From: Lachnospiraceae bacterium
Lineage (GTDB): Bacteria > Bacillota > Clostridia > Lachnospirales > Lachnospiraceae
Length of the DNA stretch: 64,000 nucleotides
Direction: 5' to 3'
Assembly: GCA_017473115.1 (NCBI GenBank)
Contig: JAFUNC010000014.1
Coordinates: 1-64,000 of the forward strand
The position numbers and the translations under genes were made by a program. Under the pieces are notes generated by a model. That model was given only the letters and a program-made list of their open reading frames with translations, ran no database searches and had not been told where the DNA came from. Shown piece after piece: positions 34,842 to 42,546 of this stretch (the stretch's first letter is position 1; each line of letters begins with the position of its first letter).

Positions 34842-35138
34842 TTACTTCCTCCTCTGATCCAATTCTTTCTGGCGTATCTTATCCATTGCATCCACAAAAA
34901 CAAGAATTTCCGCCACCACCTCGTACAGTTCCGGTGGGATCATTTCACCGATTTCCAATCGCGACAAAGTGTCTGCCAGTTTATCATCTCGATGAAGCGG
35001 CACATTAGACTCCTTTGCCTTCTCTATAATTCGTTCTGCCAAAGCACCCTGACCGGAGGCTATGACCTTCGGTGCATCTTCACTGGGATTATACTCCAGC
35101 GCAATGGCCTGCTTTCTTTTTGTCTTTTTATCCTGCAT
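34842..35138 (-). CDS. FlhB C-terminal-like protein (YlqH type)
   Basis: A 98-residue protein that aligns with the cytoplasmic C-terminal domain of FlhB/EscU export-switch proteins (ALEYNPSEDAPKVIASG, then VPLHRDDKLADTLSRLEIGEMIPPELY split across residues 45-75). The membrane part of FlhB is absent, as is the NPTH autocleavage motif. It corresponds to Bacillus subtilis YlqH, found in the same place next to rnhB. In FlhB this domain sets export specificity, and YlqH-like proteins have been proposed to act with the flagellar export apparatus, but evidence is thin. The ribosome site GAGGAAT precedes the ATG. Confidence 0.9.
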   Translation of the reverse strand: MQDKKTKRKQAIALEYNPSEDAPKVIASGQGALAERIIEKAKESNVPLHRDDKLADTLSRLEIGEMIPPELYEVVAEILVFVDAMDKIRQKELDQRRK

Positions 35139-35200
35139 ACTTATTCCTCATATAAGAACTGTCTGCAATAAAATCTATCTGCAAACTGAAATAAAAACCT

Positions 35201-37105
35201 TTAAGCCCTCACATCAAATCGGTAAATCGCAGTTTTCCCTTCTCCCGCCGAAGTTCCCACGGATAAATTTCCGCCGTTGCTTTGCGGTAATATATCTTCT
35301 TTTAACGACATCTGCGTATCTTTTACCTTGGTATTGGCAGTCAAATTGTAGCCTCTACGTTCCAGTCTTTCGCTTAACATATCCAAATGTTCTTCAATAA
35401 AATCCAGGGTTTCTTCATTTTCCAAACAAAAATCCGTGGTTACATTTGTATCCTGCATTTTCACAAAAACATCTACCATACCCAAATGCTGCATATCCAA
35501 ATGTAAGGCAGCACTGACGCTTTCCTTGCCTGCCGCCAGACTCTTCTTGTCTGCATACACATACAAATCACCCGTTGCAGAATGTCCGTTCATTTTTAGC
35601 GGCAATTGCACATAGGGCATAAACTGATTTAATTGATTCAGAAAATCCACATTTTCACGAAATTGCTGTAAATTCTGAGACAAAACAGAACTTTCAGACA
35701 ACGACTGAGACATCGAATGGATCACGGAATTTACCTGCTGATTCAGCCGATTATAAAATTCCGATACATTCTTTCCGTTTTCCACCTCTACCGGGTCAAG
35801 AAGCCATGCGGATTGTAACTGTTTACTCATTAACTTGTCAAAAGCCGGATTCTCCCATAGTTTCCCTGCAACAGCCGCATCTTTCACTGCCAATTCACTT
35901 TTTAACATGGTAAAAAGTTCCTGCATATTCAGGTTTCCGCCCTGTACATTGGCAACGATTTCTTTCGAAAAACCATTTTGCTCCAATAGTTTTGCAAGGT
36001 CCGTATATTCTGCCTTGGTCAATACACCGGATACTATTTTTTCATTAGCATTTACCTGTTCTGCGGACTGTGAAGCACCCTGAATCACACCTTCTCCATC
36101 CACCAGCGTATGCACCTGATTCTGAGGATTCATTGCTTCTTCCAAAGCCGCCATAGCCTTATCTATGGCTGATTGCGGGGCACTTTCAGTAACTGCTTCA
36201 GTATTTGGCTGTATGCCTGCCTGCGCGGTAATCTCTGTCTCCGGAGCATTTTTCAAGGAATACGCCAGCATTTCGCCGTCTTTTACGATACCTTCCGGCG
36301 GTAATTGACCGTTTAAATTGCTTTGTTCCAAGCCGTCCGCCAATATCTGTTCTCCGCTTAAAAGGCCGGACTGCGGATTGTTTGCAACCAACTGTGCTTC
36401 ATGATCCGCAATCAATGAAACCAATTCCCGCGTTACATTCATTACCTGAGAAGTTTCACCATTGGCTACCATATTCTTCAATTCTGCCGGTAATTCATGA
36501 ATCATTTCCTGAATGGTATTTGACACGCGTTCTTCATAATTCATCAATGCCTGAAACTGTTCTACGTTCTGCGGCGTGGTTTCCATGCCGATTTTATGCA
36601 TATGTATCAATAATGACTGGTCTGCTTCCGGAAATTTTAAAATATCATGATAAACATTCTGCAATGTCTGCATATCAATAGGCATTCCTTCGTTCATCAG
36701 ACCGGAAATCATTTGCGCAGTTTGTCCGTTTGCCTCAATACCGGCCATTTGCAATGCATTCTGCGCTAACTGTTCCTGGGCTAGATTGGTAAACAATGCC
36801 CGTAGTGCCACCTGTCCGTTCTGATTATTGCTGATTTCAAACATCATCTTCTGGCCTACGGATACATTCATACTTTGTTCTAATTTGGCTGTAATGACTG
36901 CATTGTCAGCAATTTTTAATTCCACTTCATTGCCGTTCACCGCCACTACTTCTCCCTGCAGGGTTTCCCCCGGCGTCATATTTTTTAATGCCGCCATGCC
37001 TTTATCCAATGCAATCTGTTGGGCAGTACTGGAAACGCCGGATGTATCATTCACCGACGGAGTGCCTGTTCCATATGAAATTAGGTTAGATAAATGAAAA
37101 CCCAT
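35201..37105 (-). CDS. FliK/YlqG-like protein (hook-length-control-like)
   Basis: A 634-residue soluble, Gln/Asn/Glu-rich protein. Residues 50-120 suggest a small beta domain (GETLQGEVVAVNGNEVELKIADNAVI). A long low-complexity helical middle follows. The C-terminal region (~510-600) contains YVQLPLKMNGHSATGDLYVY and the HLGMVDVFVKMQDTN stretch, which resembles the Flg_hook domain at the end of FliK. Together with the FlhB-like neighbour this matches B. subtilis ylqG-ylqH. FliK determines flagellar hook length by interacting with FlhB; no other flagellar gene is in the window, so the function here is open. The ribosome site AAAGAGG supports the ATG. Confidence 0.75.
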   Translation of the reverse strand: MGFHLSNLISYGTGTPSVNDTSGVSSTAQQIALDKGMAALKNMTPGETLQGEVVAVNGNEVELKIADNAVITAKLEQSMNVSVGQKMMFEISNNQNGQVALRALFTNLAQEQLAQNALQMAGIEANGQTAQMISGLMNEGMPIDMQTLQNVYHDILKFPEADQSLLIHMHKIGMETTPQNVEQFQALMNYEERVSNTIQEMIHELPAELKNMVANGETSQVMNVTRELVSLIADHEAQLVANNPQSGLLSGEQILADGLEQSNLNGQLPPEGIVKDGEMLAYSLKNAPETEITAQAGIQPNTEAVTESAPQSAIDKAMAALEEAMNPQNQVHTLVDGEGVIQGASQSAEQVNANEKIVSGVLTKAEYTDLAKLLEQNGFSKEIVANVQGGNLNMQELFTMLKSELAVKDAAVAGKLWENPAFDKLMSKQLQSAWLLDPVEVENGKNVSEFYNRLNQQVNSVIHSMSQSLSESSVLSQNLQQFRENVDFLNQLNQFMPYVQLPLKMNGHSATGDLYVYADKKSLAAGKESVSAALHLDMQHLGMVDVFVKMQDTNVTTDFCLENEETLDFIEEHLDMLSERLERRGYNLTANTKVKDTQMSLKEDILPQSNGGNLSVGTSAGEGKTAIYRFDVRA

Positions 37106-37179
37106 TCTATACCTCTTTCATCCTTATAGCCTATTACATCTACATAAAACACTTACAACAGACTCTGAACTTTATGAAT

Positions 37180-37941
37180 CTATATAAAATTCCCGATAAA
37201 ACTTCTTCTGTGTATGGGGGTAGGTCCTTGTTCCTTCAACGCATCAATATGTTTCTGGGTTCCGTATCCTTTATTAGATGCAAAATCAAAGCCGGGATAC
37301 TCTTTTTCATATTCCACCATCATCCGGTCTCTGGTCACCTTGGCAACAATACTGGCCGCTGCAATGGATACACTTTTCGCATCTCCTTTGATAATGGGAA
37401 CCTGTCTGATTTCTACACCGGGAATGGTTACCGCATCATTTAAAAGTACATCCGGTTTTACATTCAGATTTCCGATGGCATCTCTCATGGCTTCATACGT
37501 CGCCTGTAAAATATTGATTTCATCAATTCGTCCGGCATCTCTCATACCGATACCGACAGCCACGGCTTCCTTCATAATCACATCATAAAGTTCCTCTCTC
37601 TTTTTTTCGGAGAGTTTCTTGGAATCATTTAGATACAAAATTTGGGAATTTGCAGGTAAAATAACCGCACAAGCCACCACCGGACCTGCAAAAGGTCCTC
37701 TTCCCACTTCATCAATACCGCAAACATAGCCGTACTGCTCATATTCGTATTCATATTTTTTCATTTCTTCCGTGCGGGCAATTTCCCGTTCAATGGCTCC
37801 GATTGCCTTCTTTGCGCGTTCAATCAATGCAACAACACTGTTTCGTCCGTCTTGTTCATATGTATGGATAAAAGACTGTAATTCTTCCTTTGTTTGAGAT
37901 TTCCCAAACTGCTCTTTTATTTCAGCAATTTTTATTTCCAT
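37180..37941 (-). CDS. rnhB: Ribonuclease HII
   Basis: Removes single ribonucleotides from DNA and RNA from hybrids. A 253-residue protein with an N-terminal ~70-residue helical extension typical of Firmicutes, then the catalytic GIDEVGRGPFAGPVV with the Asp-Glu pair, and the later acidic residues in NDSKKLSEKKRE and LLNDAV. Complete at both ends. GAGGGAAAAAC precedes the ATG. It lies 12 nt after a signal peptidase gene, within the rplS-lepB-ylqF-lepB-rnhB neighbourhood, and complements RNase HI at 12630-13115. Confidence 0.97.
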   Translation of the reverse strand: MEIKIAEIKEQFGKSQTKEELQSFIHTYEQDGRNSVVALIERAKKAIGAIEREIARTEEMKKYEYEYEQYGYVCGIDEVGRGPFAGPVVACAVILPANSQILYLNDSKKLSEKKREELYDVIMKEAVAVGIGMRDAGRIDEINILQATYEAMRDAIGNLNVKPDVLLNDAVTIPGVEIRQVPIIKGDAKSVSIAAASIVAKVTRDRMMVEYEKEYPGFDFASNKGYGTQKHIDALKEQGPTPIHRRSFIGNFI

Positions 37942-37952
37942 GTTTTTCCCTC

Positions 37953-38492
37953 TTATTCATGCTCAATCACACAGATACTGTCGAAAGGATAGATTCTGAC
38001 CCATGCTCTTCCGATAATATCTTCTTTTAACACATTACCAACCATATAATCTCTGCTGTCCAACGAATTGTTACGGTTATCCCCCATCACAAAGTACTCG
38101 CCATCGCCTAATGTCAAGGGTTCTTTGGCCGTTCCGGCACTTAAAATCACTTCCTTACCAAAATCTTCTTCCAACAACTCATCATTAATATAAATATCGC
38201 CTTTATCATCGATGTATACGGTTTCACCGGGTAACGCAATAATTCTTTTTACCAGATACGTATGCTGGTCGTAATGTGCCGGAAAAACAATCACTTCAAA
38301 ACGCTCCGGTTCACGGAAACGATAGGTAATTTTGTCTACAATCAGATTATCGCCGTGATATAGGGTAGCCTCCATACTTTCACCGTCCACAACGGTTCTC
38401 TGCCCTACAAACGTTACGATTAAAAGGGATATAATCAATGCAATCAGCAGAATCAAACTTGTTTGTACTGCCTCTTTTAAAAACTTTTTCAT
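37953..38492 (-). CDS. lepB: Signal peptidase I (first of two)
   Basis: Membrane serine protease that removes signal peptides from exported proteins. A 179-residue S26-family enzyme with one N-terminal helix (about 10-30), catalytic Ser39 in GESMEATL, catalytic Lys82 in YLVKRIIALPGE and the late box GDNRNNSLDSRDY. It starts 2 nt after the ylqF stop, so it is clearly co-transcribed. A second, different lepB lies on the other side of ylqF (39348-39938), and the two share the fold but little sequence outside the boxes. Confidence 0.95.
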   Translation of the reverse strand: MKKFLKEAVQTSLILLIALIISLLIVTFVGQRTVVDGESMEATLYHGDNLIVDKITYRFREPERFEVIVFPAHYDQHTYLVKRIIALPGETVYIDDKGDIYINDELLEEDFGKEVILSAGTAKEPLTLGDGEYFVMGDNRNNSLDSRDYMVGNVLKEDIIGRAWVRIYPFDSICVIEHE

Positions 38493-38493
38493 T

Positions 38494-39333
38494 TTATGGT
38501 CTCTCCAAAGTAATTTTACCTAATCTTCCGGCACGAAAATCATCCATCAAAAGGTTGGCCGCCTTACGGATATCCAATTCCTCGCCTTTTAAAAAGCACT
38601 TACGTGCCTTTGCTATTTCATGCAAATCTTTTACGTTATCTTCCGTTTCAGCAACGCCGTAACGGTTGGCAATCAACCCGGGATAATGTTTTTTAACCAA
38701 CTCCAACAATGAAACCGCAAGTTCGTCCATCTGTAACACTTCATCATTGATGGAGCCGATTAATGCCAAATACAAGCCAATCTGTTGGTCTTCAAACTTC
38801 GGCCAGAGAATTCCCGGAGTATCCAGTAATTCCAAGGTTTTATTCATACGAATCCACTGTTTTCCCTTGGTGACGCCGGGCTTATTACCGGTTTTGGTAC
38901 ATGCTTTTCCGGCAAAAGAATTGATAAAAGTAGATTTTCCCACGTTGGGAATTCCTACTACCATAGCACGAACAGGACGGTTTAAAATACCTCTTTTACG
39001 GTCACGTTCAATCTTTTCCTTACAAACCTCCTGTACCGTCTTTTCAATCTGTTTAATACCGCTTCCACGCTGTGAATTCACTTCTACCACAAAGAAGCCT
39101 TTTTCTTGGAAATATTCCATCCACTGTGCATTGCACTTCGGATCTGCCAAGTCTGATTTATTTAAAAGAATCAAACGAAACTTATTTTTACCTAATTCAT
39201 CAATATCGGGATTACGGCTCGCCAAGGGCGTTCTTGCATCCACCAATTCAATGATCAAATCAATCAACTTAATATTTTCCTGCATCATACGCTTTGCTTT
39301 TGTCATATGACCGGGATACCATTGTACTACCAT
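38494..39333 (-). CDS. ylqF: Ribosome biogenesis GTPase YlqF (RbgA)
   Basis: Circularly permuted GTPase needed for a late step of 50S assembly. In a permuted order the motifs are G4 NKSD (near residue 58), G1 GIPNVGKST (near 127) and G3 DTPG (near 172). The N-terminus begins WYPGHMTKAKRMMQE, a signature of RbgA, and the C-terminal helical domain is complete at 279 residues. It lies between two signal peptidase genes, downstream of rplS, as in other Firmicutes. Confidence 0.97.
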   Translation of the reverse strand: MVVQWYPGHMTKAKRMMQENIKLIDLIIELVDARTPLASRNPDIDELGKNKFRLILLNKSDLADPKCNAQWMEYFQEKGFFVVEVNSQRGSGIKQIEKTVQEVCKEKIERDRKRGILNRPVRAMVVGIPNVGKSTFINSFAGKACTKTGNKPGVTKGKQWIRMNKTLELLDTPGILWPKFEDQQIGLYLALIGSINDEVLQMDELAVSLLELVKKHYPGLIANRYGVAETEDNVKDLHEIAKARKCFLKGEELDIRKAANLLMDDFRAGRLGKITLERP

Positions 39334-39347
39334 TTTATTTCCTCTTT

Positions 39348-39938
39348 CTATTTAATAAAGCCCATTCCGACATTTTCTTCGGCAAGGCAAAACCATGCCC
39401 GTCCCACAATATGGTCGCGGTGCACGGCACCGATATTTCCGGAACGACTGTCCTCACTGTTGTTACGGTTATCACCAAGCACAAAATATTCGTCGTCTCC
39501 AAGTAAATAGGGCGTTTCAGCCAAACCTGCCGTTTCAATTTTATCAAATGTATACTCTTCCAGTTTCTCTCCGTCGATATAAACCTGACCGGCACGAATC
39601 TGCACGGTTTCTCCCGGCAATCCGATGACTCTTTTGACATAATAATGGGCATTTTCATTGCCGTTTGGCTGAAAAACAATGACATCACCTCTGCCCGGTC
39701 CCAAAATCAGATAAGAAATTTTATTGATAAAAACTTCCTGACTGTTACAAAGCGTAGGTTCCATGGAAACACCGATTACACTGGTGCGGATGCCAAAAGC
39801 CAAAACCAAGACAAACGCAAGAAACGACACAACAAATAGTAAGAAAATATAACTGAATATTTCCTTCCAGGTGCCGGGTTTCATCTTCTCTTTTCGTTCA
39901 TAAAAGGACAAGCCTCTTCTCCTGCGTTTTGCTGCCAT
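39348..39938 (-). CDS. lepB: Signal peptidase I (second copy)
   Basis: A 196-residue S26 protease with a basic N-terminus (MAAKRRRRG), one helix (about 28-50), catalytic Ser58 in GVSMEPTL, Lys102 in YYVKRVIGLPGE and GDNRNNSEDSRSG. The ATG at 39938 is preferred since ATGGAG lies 7 nt upstream; an ATG at 39962 would add residues before the basic segment without a good site. It is the first gene of the lepB-ylqF-lepB-rnhB run and has its own promoter (39977-40005). Confidence 0.95.
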   Translation of the reverse strand: MAAKRRRRGLSFYERKEKMKPGTWKEIFSYIFLLFVVSFLAFVLVLAFGIRTSVIGVSMEPTLCNSQEVFINKISYLILGPGRGDVIVFQPNGNENAHYYVKRVIGLPGETVQIRAGQVYIDGEKLEEYTFDKIETAGLAETPYLLGDDEYFVLGDNRNNSEDSRSGNIGAVHRDHIVGRAWFCLAEENVGMGFIK

Positions 39939-39976
39939 TCTATTACTCCATCTTTTAAACATAATAATACTTGTAT

Positions 39977-40005
39977 AGTATAACTCAAAAACGGTGAATT
40001 CACAA
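39977..40005 (-). promoter_or_regulatory. Sigma-A promoter of the lepB-ylqF-lepB-rnhB run
   Basis: TTGTGA (40005-40000) and TATACT (39982-39977) are 17 nt apart on the minus strand, giving a leader of about 32 nt. Confidence 0.7.
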
Positions 40006-40031
40006 GATAAGAGAAAGAAAAGGCAAATACA

Positions 40032-40079
40032 TTTTCGTTGAAATTTTTAAGTAATTTCATGTCAGAATTTCAACGAAAA
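40032..40079. repeat. 14-bp perfect inverted repeat downstream of rplS
   Basis: TTTTCGTTGAAATT (40032-40045) and AATTTCAACGAAAA (40066-40079) are exact complements around a 20-nt loop. The second arm shares its A/T tract with the rplS terminator. It may be a backup terminator or a protein-binding site upstream of the lepB promoter. Confidence 0.6.
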
Positions 40080-40106
40080 AAGAGCAGTCCCTAAAGGAAC
40101 TGCTCC
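40076..40106 (-). terminator. Terminator after rplS
   Basis: On the minus strand GGAGCAGTTCC and GGGACTGCTC form a strong stem with a 4-nt loop followed by TTTTTT, just 12 nt after the rplS stop codon. Confidence 0.95.
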
Positions 40107-40117
40107 AAAAAGTCATA

Positions 40118-40465
40118 TTATCTGATTTTTTCTTTAACTTTAGCCTTCTTACCAACGCGGTCTCTTAAGTAGTTAAGTTTTGCTCTTCTTACTTTACCTT
40201 CACGAACAACTTCTACCTTTTCTACGTTAGGTGAGTGCATAGGCCATGTCTTTTCTACACCAACACCGTTAGAGAACTTTCTAACTGTGAAAGTCTGACG
40301 GTTGCTACCGCCCTGAATCTTTAATACGGTACCTTCGAAAACCTGAATTCTTTCGCGGTTACCTTCCTTGATTTTACCGTGTACTCTTACGGTATCACCA
40401 ACGTTGAATGCAGGAACTTCAGCCTTTAACTGTGCCTGCTCGATCTCTTTAATAATTTCGCTCAT
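40118..40465 (-). CDS. rplS: 50S ribosomal protein L19
   Basis: Structural protein at the 30S-50S interface. The 115-residue sequence is typical, with [22 protein letters not shown], the [20 protein letters not shown] core and the basic C-terminus [18 protein letters not shown]. The ribosome site AGGAGG precedes the ATG by 9 nt. It has its own promoter, a candidate autoregulatory leader (40486-40527) and a strong terminator, so it is transcribed alone although it heads the conserved lepB-ylqF-rnhB neighbourhood. Confidence 0.98.
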   Translation of the reverse strand: MSEIIKEIEQAQLKAEVPAFNVGDTVRVHGKIKEGNRERIQVFEGTVLKIQGGSNRQTFTVRKFSNGVGVEKTWPMHSPNVEKVEVVREGKVRRAKLNYLRDRVGKKAKVKEKIR

Positions 40466-40485
40466 TGTATAAGCCTCCTTCTTTT

Positions 40486-40527
40486 CATCGGACGTTCTTG
40501 ATACCGAAATTGGTAGCAGCGGACCAT
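40486..40527 (-). ncRNA. Candidate L19 leader in the rplS 5' UTR
   Basis: The rplS leader contains GGTCCGCTGC, a short hairpin TACC-AATTTC-GGTA, then AAGAACGTCCGATG just before the Shine-Dalgarno. GTCCG is repeated on both sides. Firmicutes carry a short autoregulatory L19 leader at this location, and the position and CCGCTGC/ACGTCC elements recall it. I could not align it to a model. Confidence 0.4.
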
Positions 40528-40549
40528 CTCTTTACTTCGCAACAGATAT

Positions 40550-40578
40550 AATCTAACATAAAACTATGGGAAATGCAA
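40550..40578 (-). promoter_or_regulatory. Sigma-A promoter of rplS
   Basis: TTGCAT (40578-40573) and TAGATT (40555-40550) are 17 nt apart on the minus strand, leaving a leader of about 80 nt. Confidence 0.6.
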
Positions 40579-40630
40579 GTACTTTTTGTATCACAATCCC
40601 TATATTCTCACTTTGCTTATATTTTATCAA

Positions 40631-41800
40631 TTACCACAGACAATTAAATGTTCCATCATCCGCCATCATATAACCGAAATATGCCAATGGCTCTTCAATC
40701 GTATTTAAACGGCTGTCCAACTGCTCTTTTACGTCATTGACCGTGGTATCCATTCGTATATAAATATTTTCCTTCACAGTACCATCTGAATAGGTTCTGT
40801 CACCAACACAATATGATACTTGTGTACCGCCTGCATCTTTTAAATCATTGTAAACCAAATGCCCCATAGAATATGTAATCGTACAACTATAATCAGCATT
40901 ATTTTCAGTTAATATTCCATCTAACATTCCGTTTACCGCTGTTCCTGTAAACTCCTTCGAATACTCGCCCATTTGATTGCTGTAATTTGCGTGACAAAAG
41001 AACTCGCCATTAAAATACCCTTCCGAACAATCTCCATACAAGTAAGAATCCTGCACACCACCTCCGCGTTGAAGAGCATATCCTAATCCGGCTTGCAACG
41101 GACAGATAATCATTGTAATTGCGTCTTCTCTTACTTTTAAGAAGATTTTATAATTTGAATAGACAAAATTAATCATCTGAATGCTGTTATTGGATGAAGC
41201 CTTATTGGAATGGCTTGTAATTGCTAATGACTCTTCATAATCTAAAGCTGCCACTGCCTGTCCGTACTCAGAAGCAGTGAGCAAACGAATAATATTATCC
41301 AAGTATGATTTGTCTTCGTCCGTTAATTCATACTCATAGTATGCAGGATGTTTCACGTTGTCAATCATAGTGCTTGTAACAATTGCATCTTCTTCTGTTA
41401 TAATATCAATTCCTTTTTCATTTAATCTGTCTGTATACTTTTCAATTGCCTTTTTAATCGCATTTGCATCGGTTTTCTCATATGCTCCGGCTAAAATATC
41501 ATATGCCTTTTGATATTCTTCCATAGCCTCATAAACAGTTGCTAATCCAATATATGCATCTTCACTTTTCGGATCAATTTCTATCGCCATCTCATAAGAT
41601 GCAATTGCCTGCTCATAGTCAAGTTCATTTAAATATTTCTCACCTAAATCCAACTGTTCCTTTAATTCCCGACTACCACCTTTGCCTAAAACAAACACAA
41701 CAACGGTTGCAAGAACCGCAAGGAATACGACCGCTCCTACACCTACCATAATTGGCCATATTTTTTTCTTTTTTACTACTTTATCTTCTGTTTTTTTCAT
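40631..41800 (-). CDS. Membrane-anchored TPR protein with MORN-like C-terminus (paralogue 1)
   Basis: A 389-residue protein with a Lys-rich cytoplasmic start, one helix (about 15-38) and an outer region. Residues ~50-125 are TPR-like (LDYEQAIASYEMAIEIDP). A shared block follows (HPAYYEYELTDEDKSYLDNIIRLL), then Gly/Asn/Phe-rich segments with the rhythm of MORN repeats (YLYGDCSEGYFNGEFFC, TAVNGMLDGIL, MGHLVYNDLKD), ending in Cys-Leu-Trp. It is one of three paralogues (with 44617-45843 and 45883-47112). An A/T-rich inverted repeat (41826-41855) lies upstream. It is the last gene of the envelope locus. Function is unknown; a surface scaffold is plausible. Confidence 0.8.
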   Translation of the reverse strand: MKKTEDKVVKKKKIWPIMVGVGAVVFLAVLATVVVFVLGKGGSRELKEQLDLGEKYLNELDYEQAIASYEMAIEIDPKSEDAYIGLATVYEAMEEYQKAYDILAGAYEKTDANAIKKAIEKYTDRLNEKGIDIITEEDAIVTSTMIDNVKHPAYYEYELTDEDKSYLDNIIRLLTASEYGQAVAALDYEESLAITSHSNKASSNNSIQMINFVYSNYKIFLKVREDAITMIICPLQAGLGYALQRGGGVQDSYLYGDCSEGYFNGEFFCHANYSNQMGEYSKEFTGTAVNGMLDGILTENNADYSCTITYSMGHLVYNDLKDAGGTQVSYCVGDRTYSDGTVKENIYIRMDTTVNDVKEQLDSRLNTIEEPLAYFGYMMADDGTFNCLW

Positions 41801-41968
41801 GTCATTTACCTCGCATAGTTTTAATATTATTAATCGAATTTTATCGATAAATAATATGACTAAATTTTAATAGCATACATGTTCTCCGAATATTCCATAG
41901 TCTGAGCCTATCACAAAAACTTTTGCCTCTATTTGTATTGCCGCATTTTTTCTTCATCACAAATATAA

Positions 41969-42181
41969 CTATGGCATATGCGCCGGATCACGCCATGGTA
42001 AATATGGGTCCTTTAAAAAAGTAAACCATGGTAAAATGTTTACAACTATATATAAATTTAATAGTATAACGAATAAAAATATTAAAATTAAAAGCACATA
42101 CCAAAGGTTTTTATTTGTTGTTTTCGGAGCGCATTCCGCACTGTTCTCCATATTATCATCTTCTTCAAAATGATTCTCCAT
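41969..42181 (-). CDS. 70-residue single-helix membrane protein
   Basis: A small protein with an acidic start (MENHFEEDDNMEN), a Cys-containing linker and one strong helix (about 25-48), then a short outward tail rich in Pro, Trp and Asp (DPYLPWRDPAHMP). The ATG at 42181 has GGAGG 6 nt upstream, and an ATG at 42205 lacks one. No family is recognised. With the next small protein it forms a pair of tiny membrane proteins between two large TPR-type genes of the envelope locus. Confidence 0.65.
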   Translation of the reverse strand: MENHFEEDDNMENSAECAPKTTNKNLWYVLLILIFLFVILLNLYIVVNILPWFTFLKDPYLPWRDPAHMP

Positions 42182-42245
42182 GAAAATCCTCCATCTGTAT
42201 ATCATTCACTCATTTTCCTTTGAAAATAAAAATTATGTATGATTA

Positions 42246-42440
42246 TCAGTAAACAATTAGACTTTCTATCCATATACTCAAATAATGCCAAACTACATAT
42301 AATATTCCAAAAACAAGCACAGAAAATAATATATACTTAAAAATCTTTCTCTTCGTATCATAGCTGATTTTATTTTTCTTCTCAGTACTTATCTCATCAT
42401 CAGATTCGTTAATCTTATTTTCAATTTCTTCAAAATCCAT
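42246..42440 (-). CDS. 64-residue single-helix membrane protein
   Basis: The N-terminal half is acidic and hydrophilic (MDFEEIENKINESDDE, then KKNKISYDTKRK), followed by one helix (about 35-58) and a very short end. The RBS AGAGGCGG lies 5 nt before the ATG. No family is recognised. It lies between the zinc-ribbon protein and the 70-residue microprotein, on the same strand and with small gaps, so it probably belongs to the envelope locus. Confidence 0.65.
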   Translation of the reverse strand: MDFEEIENKINESDDEISTEKKNKISYDTKRKIFKYILFSVLVFGILYVVWHYLSIWIESLIVY

Positions 42441-42546
42441 ACTATCCGCCTCTCTTCATCCTTTCATGCACTATTAGAAATAAAAATACCGCCAGCCTAA
42501 TTAACAAAGAAATTCAAATCAGATACAACTTTGAAGTCTAAACTCC

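Noticed and set aside
35201..37105. Mobile element or phage tail protein, suggested by the Gln/Asn-rich long middle
   Set aside because: Gene order (ylqF, rnhB, this gene, ylqH-like) and the C-terminal Flg_hook-like region fit the YlqG position, and no phage genes are near.
41826..41855. An A/T-rich inverted repeat (ATTATTAATCGA/TCGATAAATAAT) upstream of TPR paralogue 1
   Set aside because: One mismatch and very low complexity make it weak evidence for an operator; recorded only as context.
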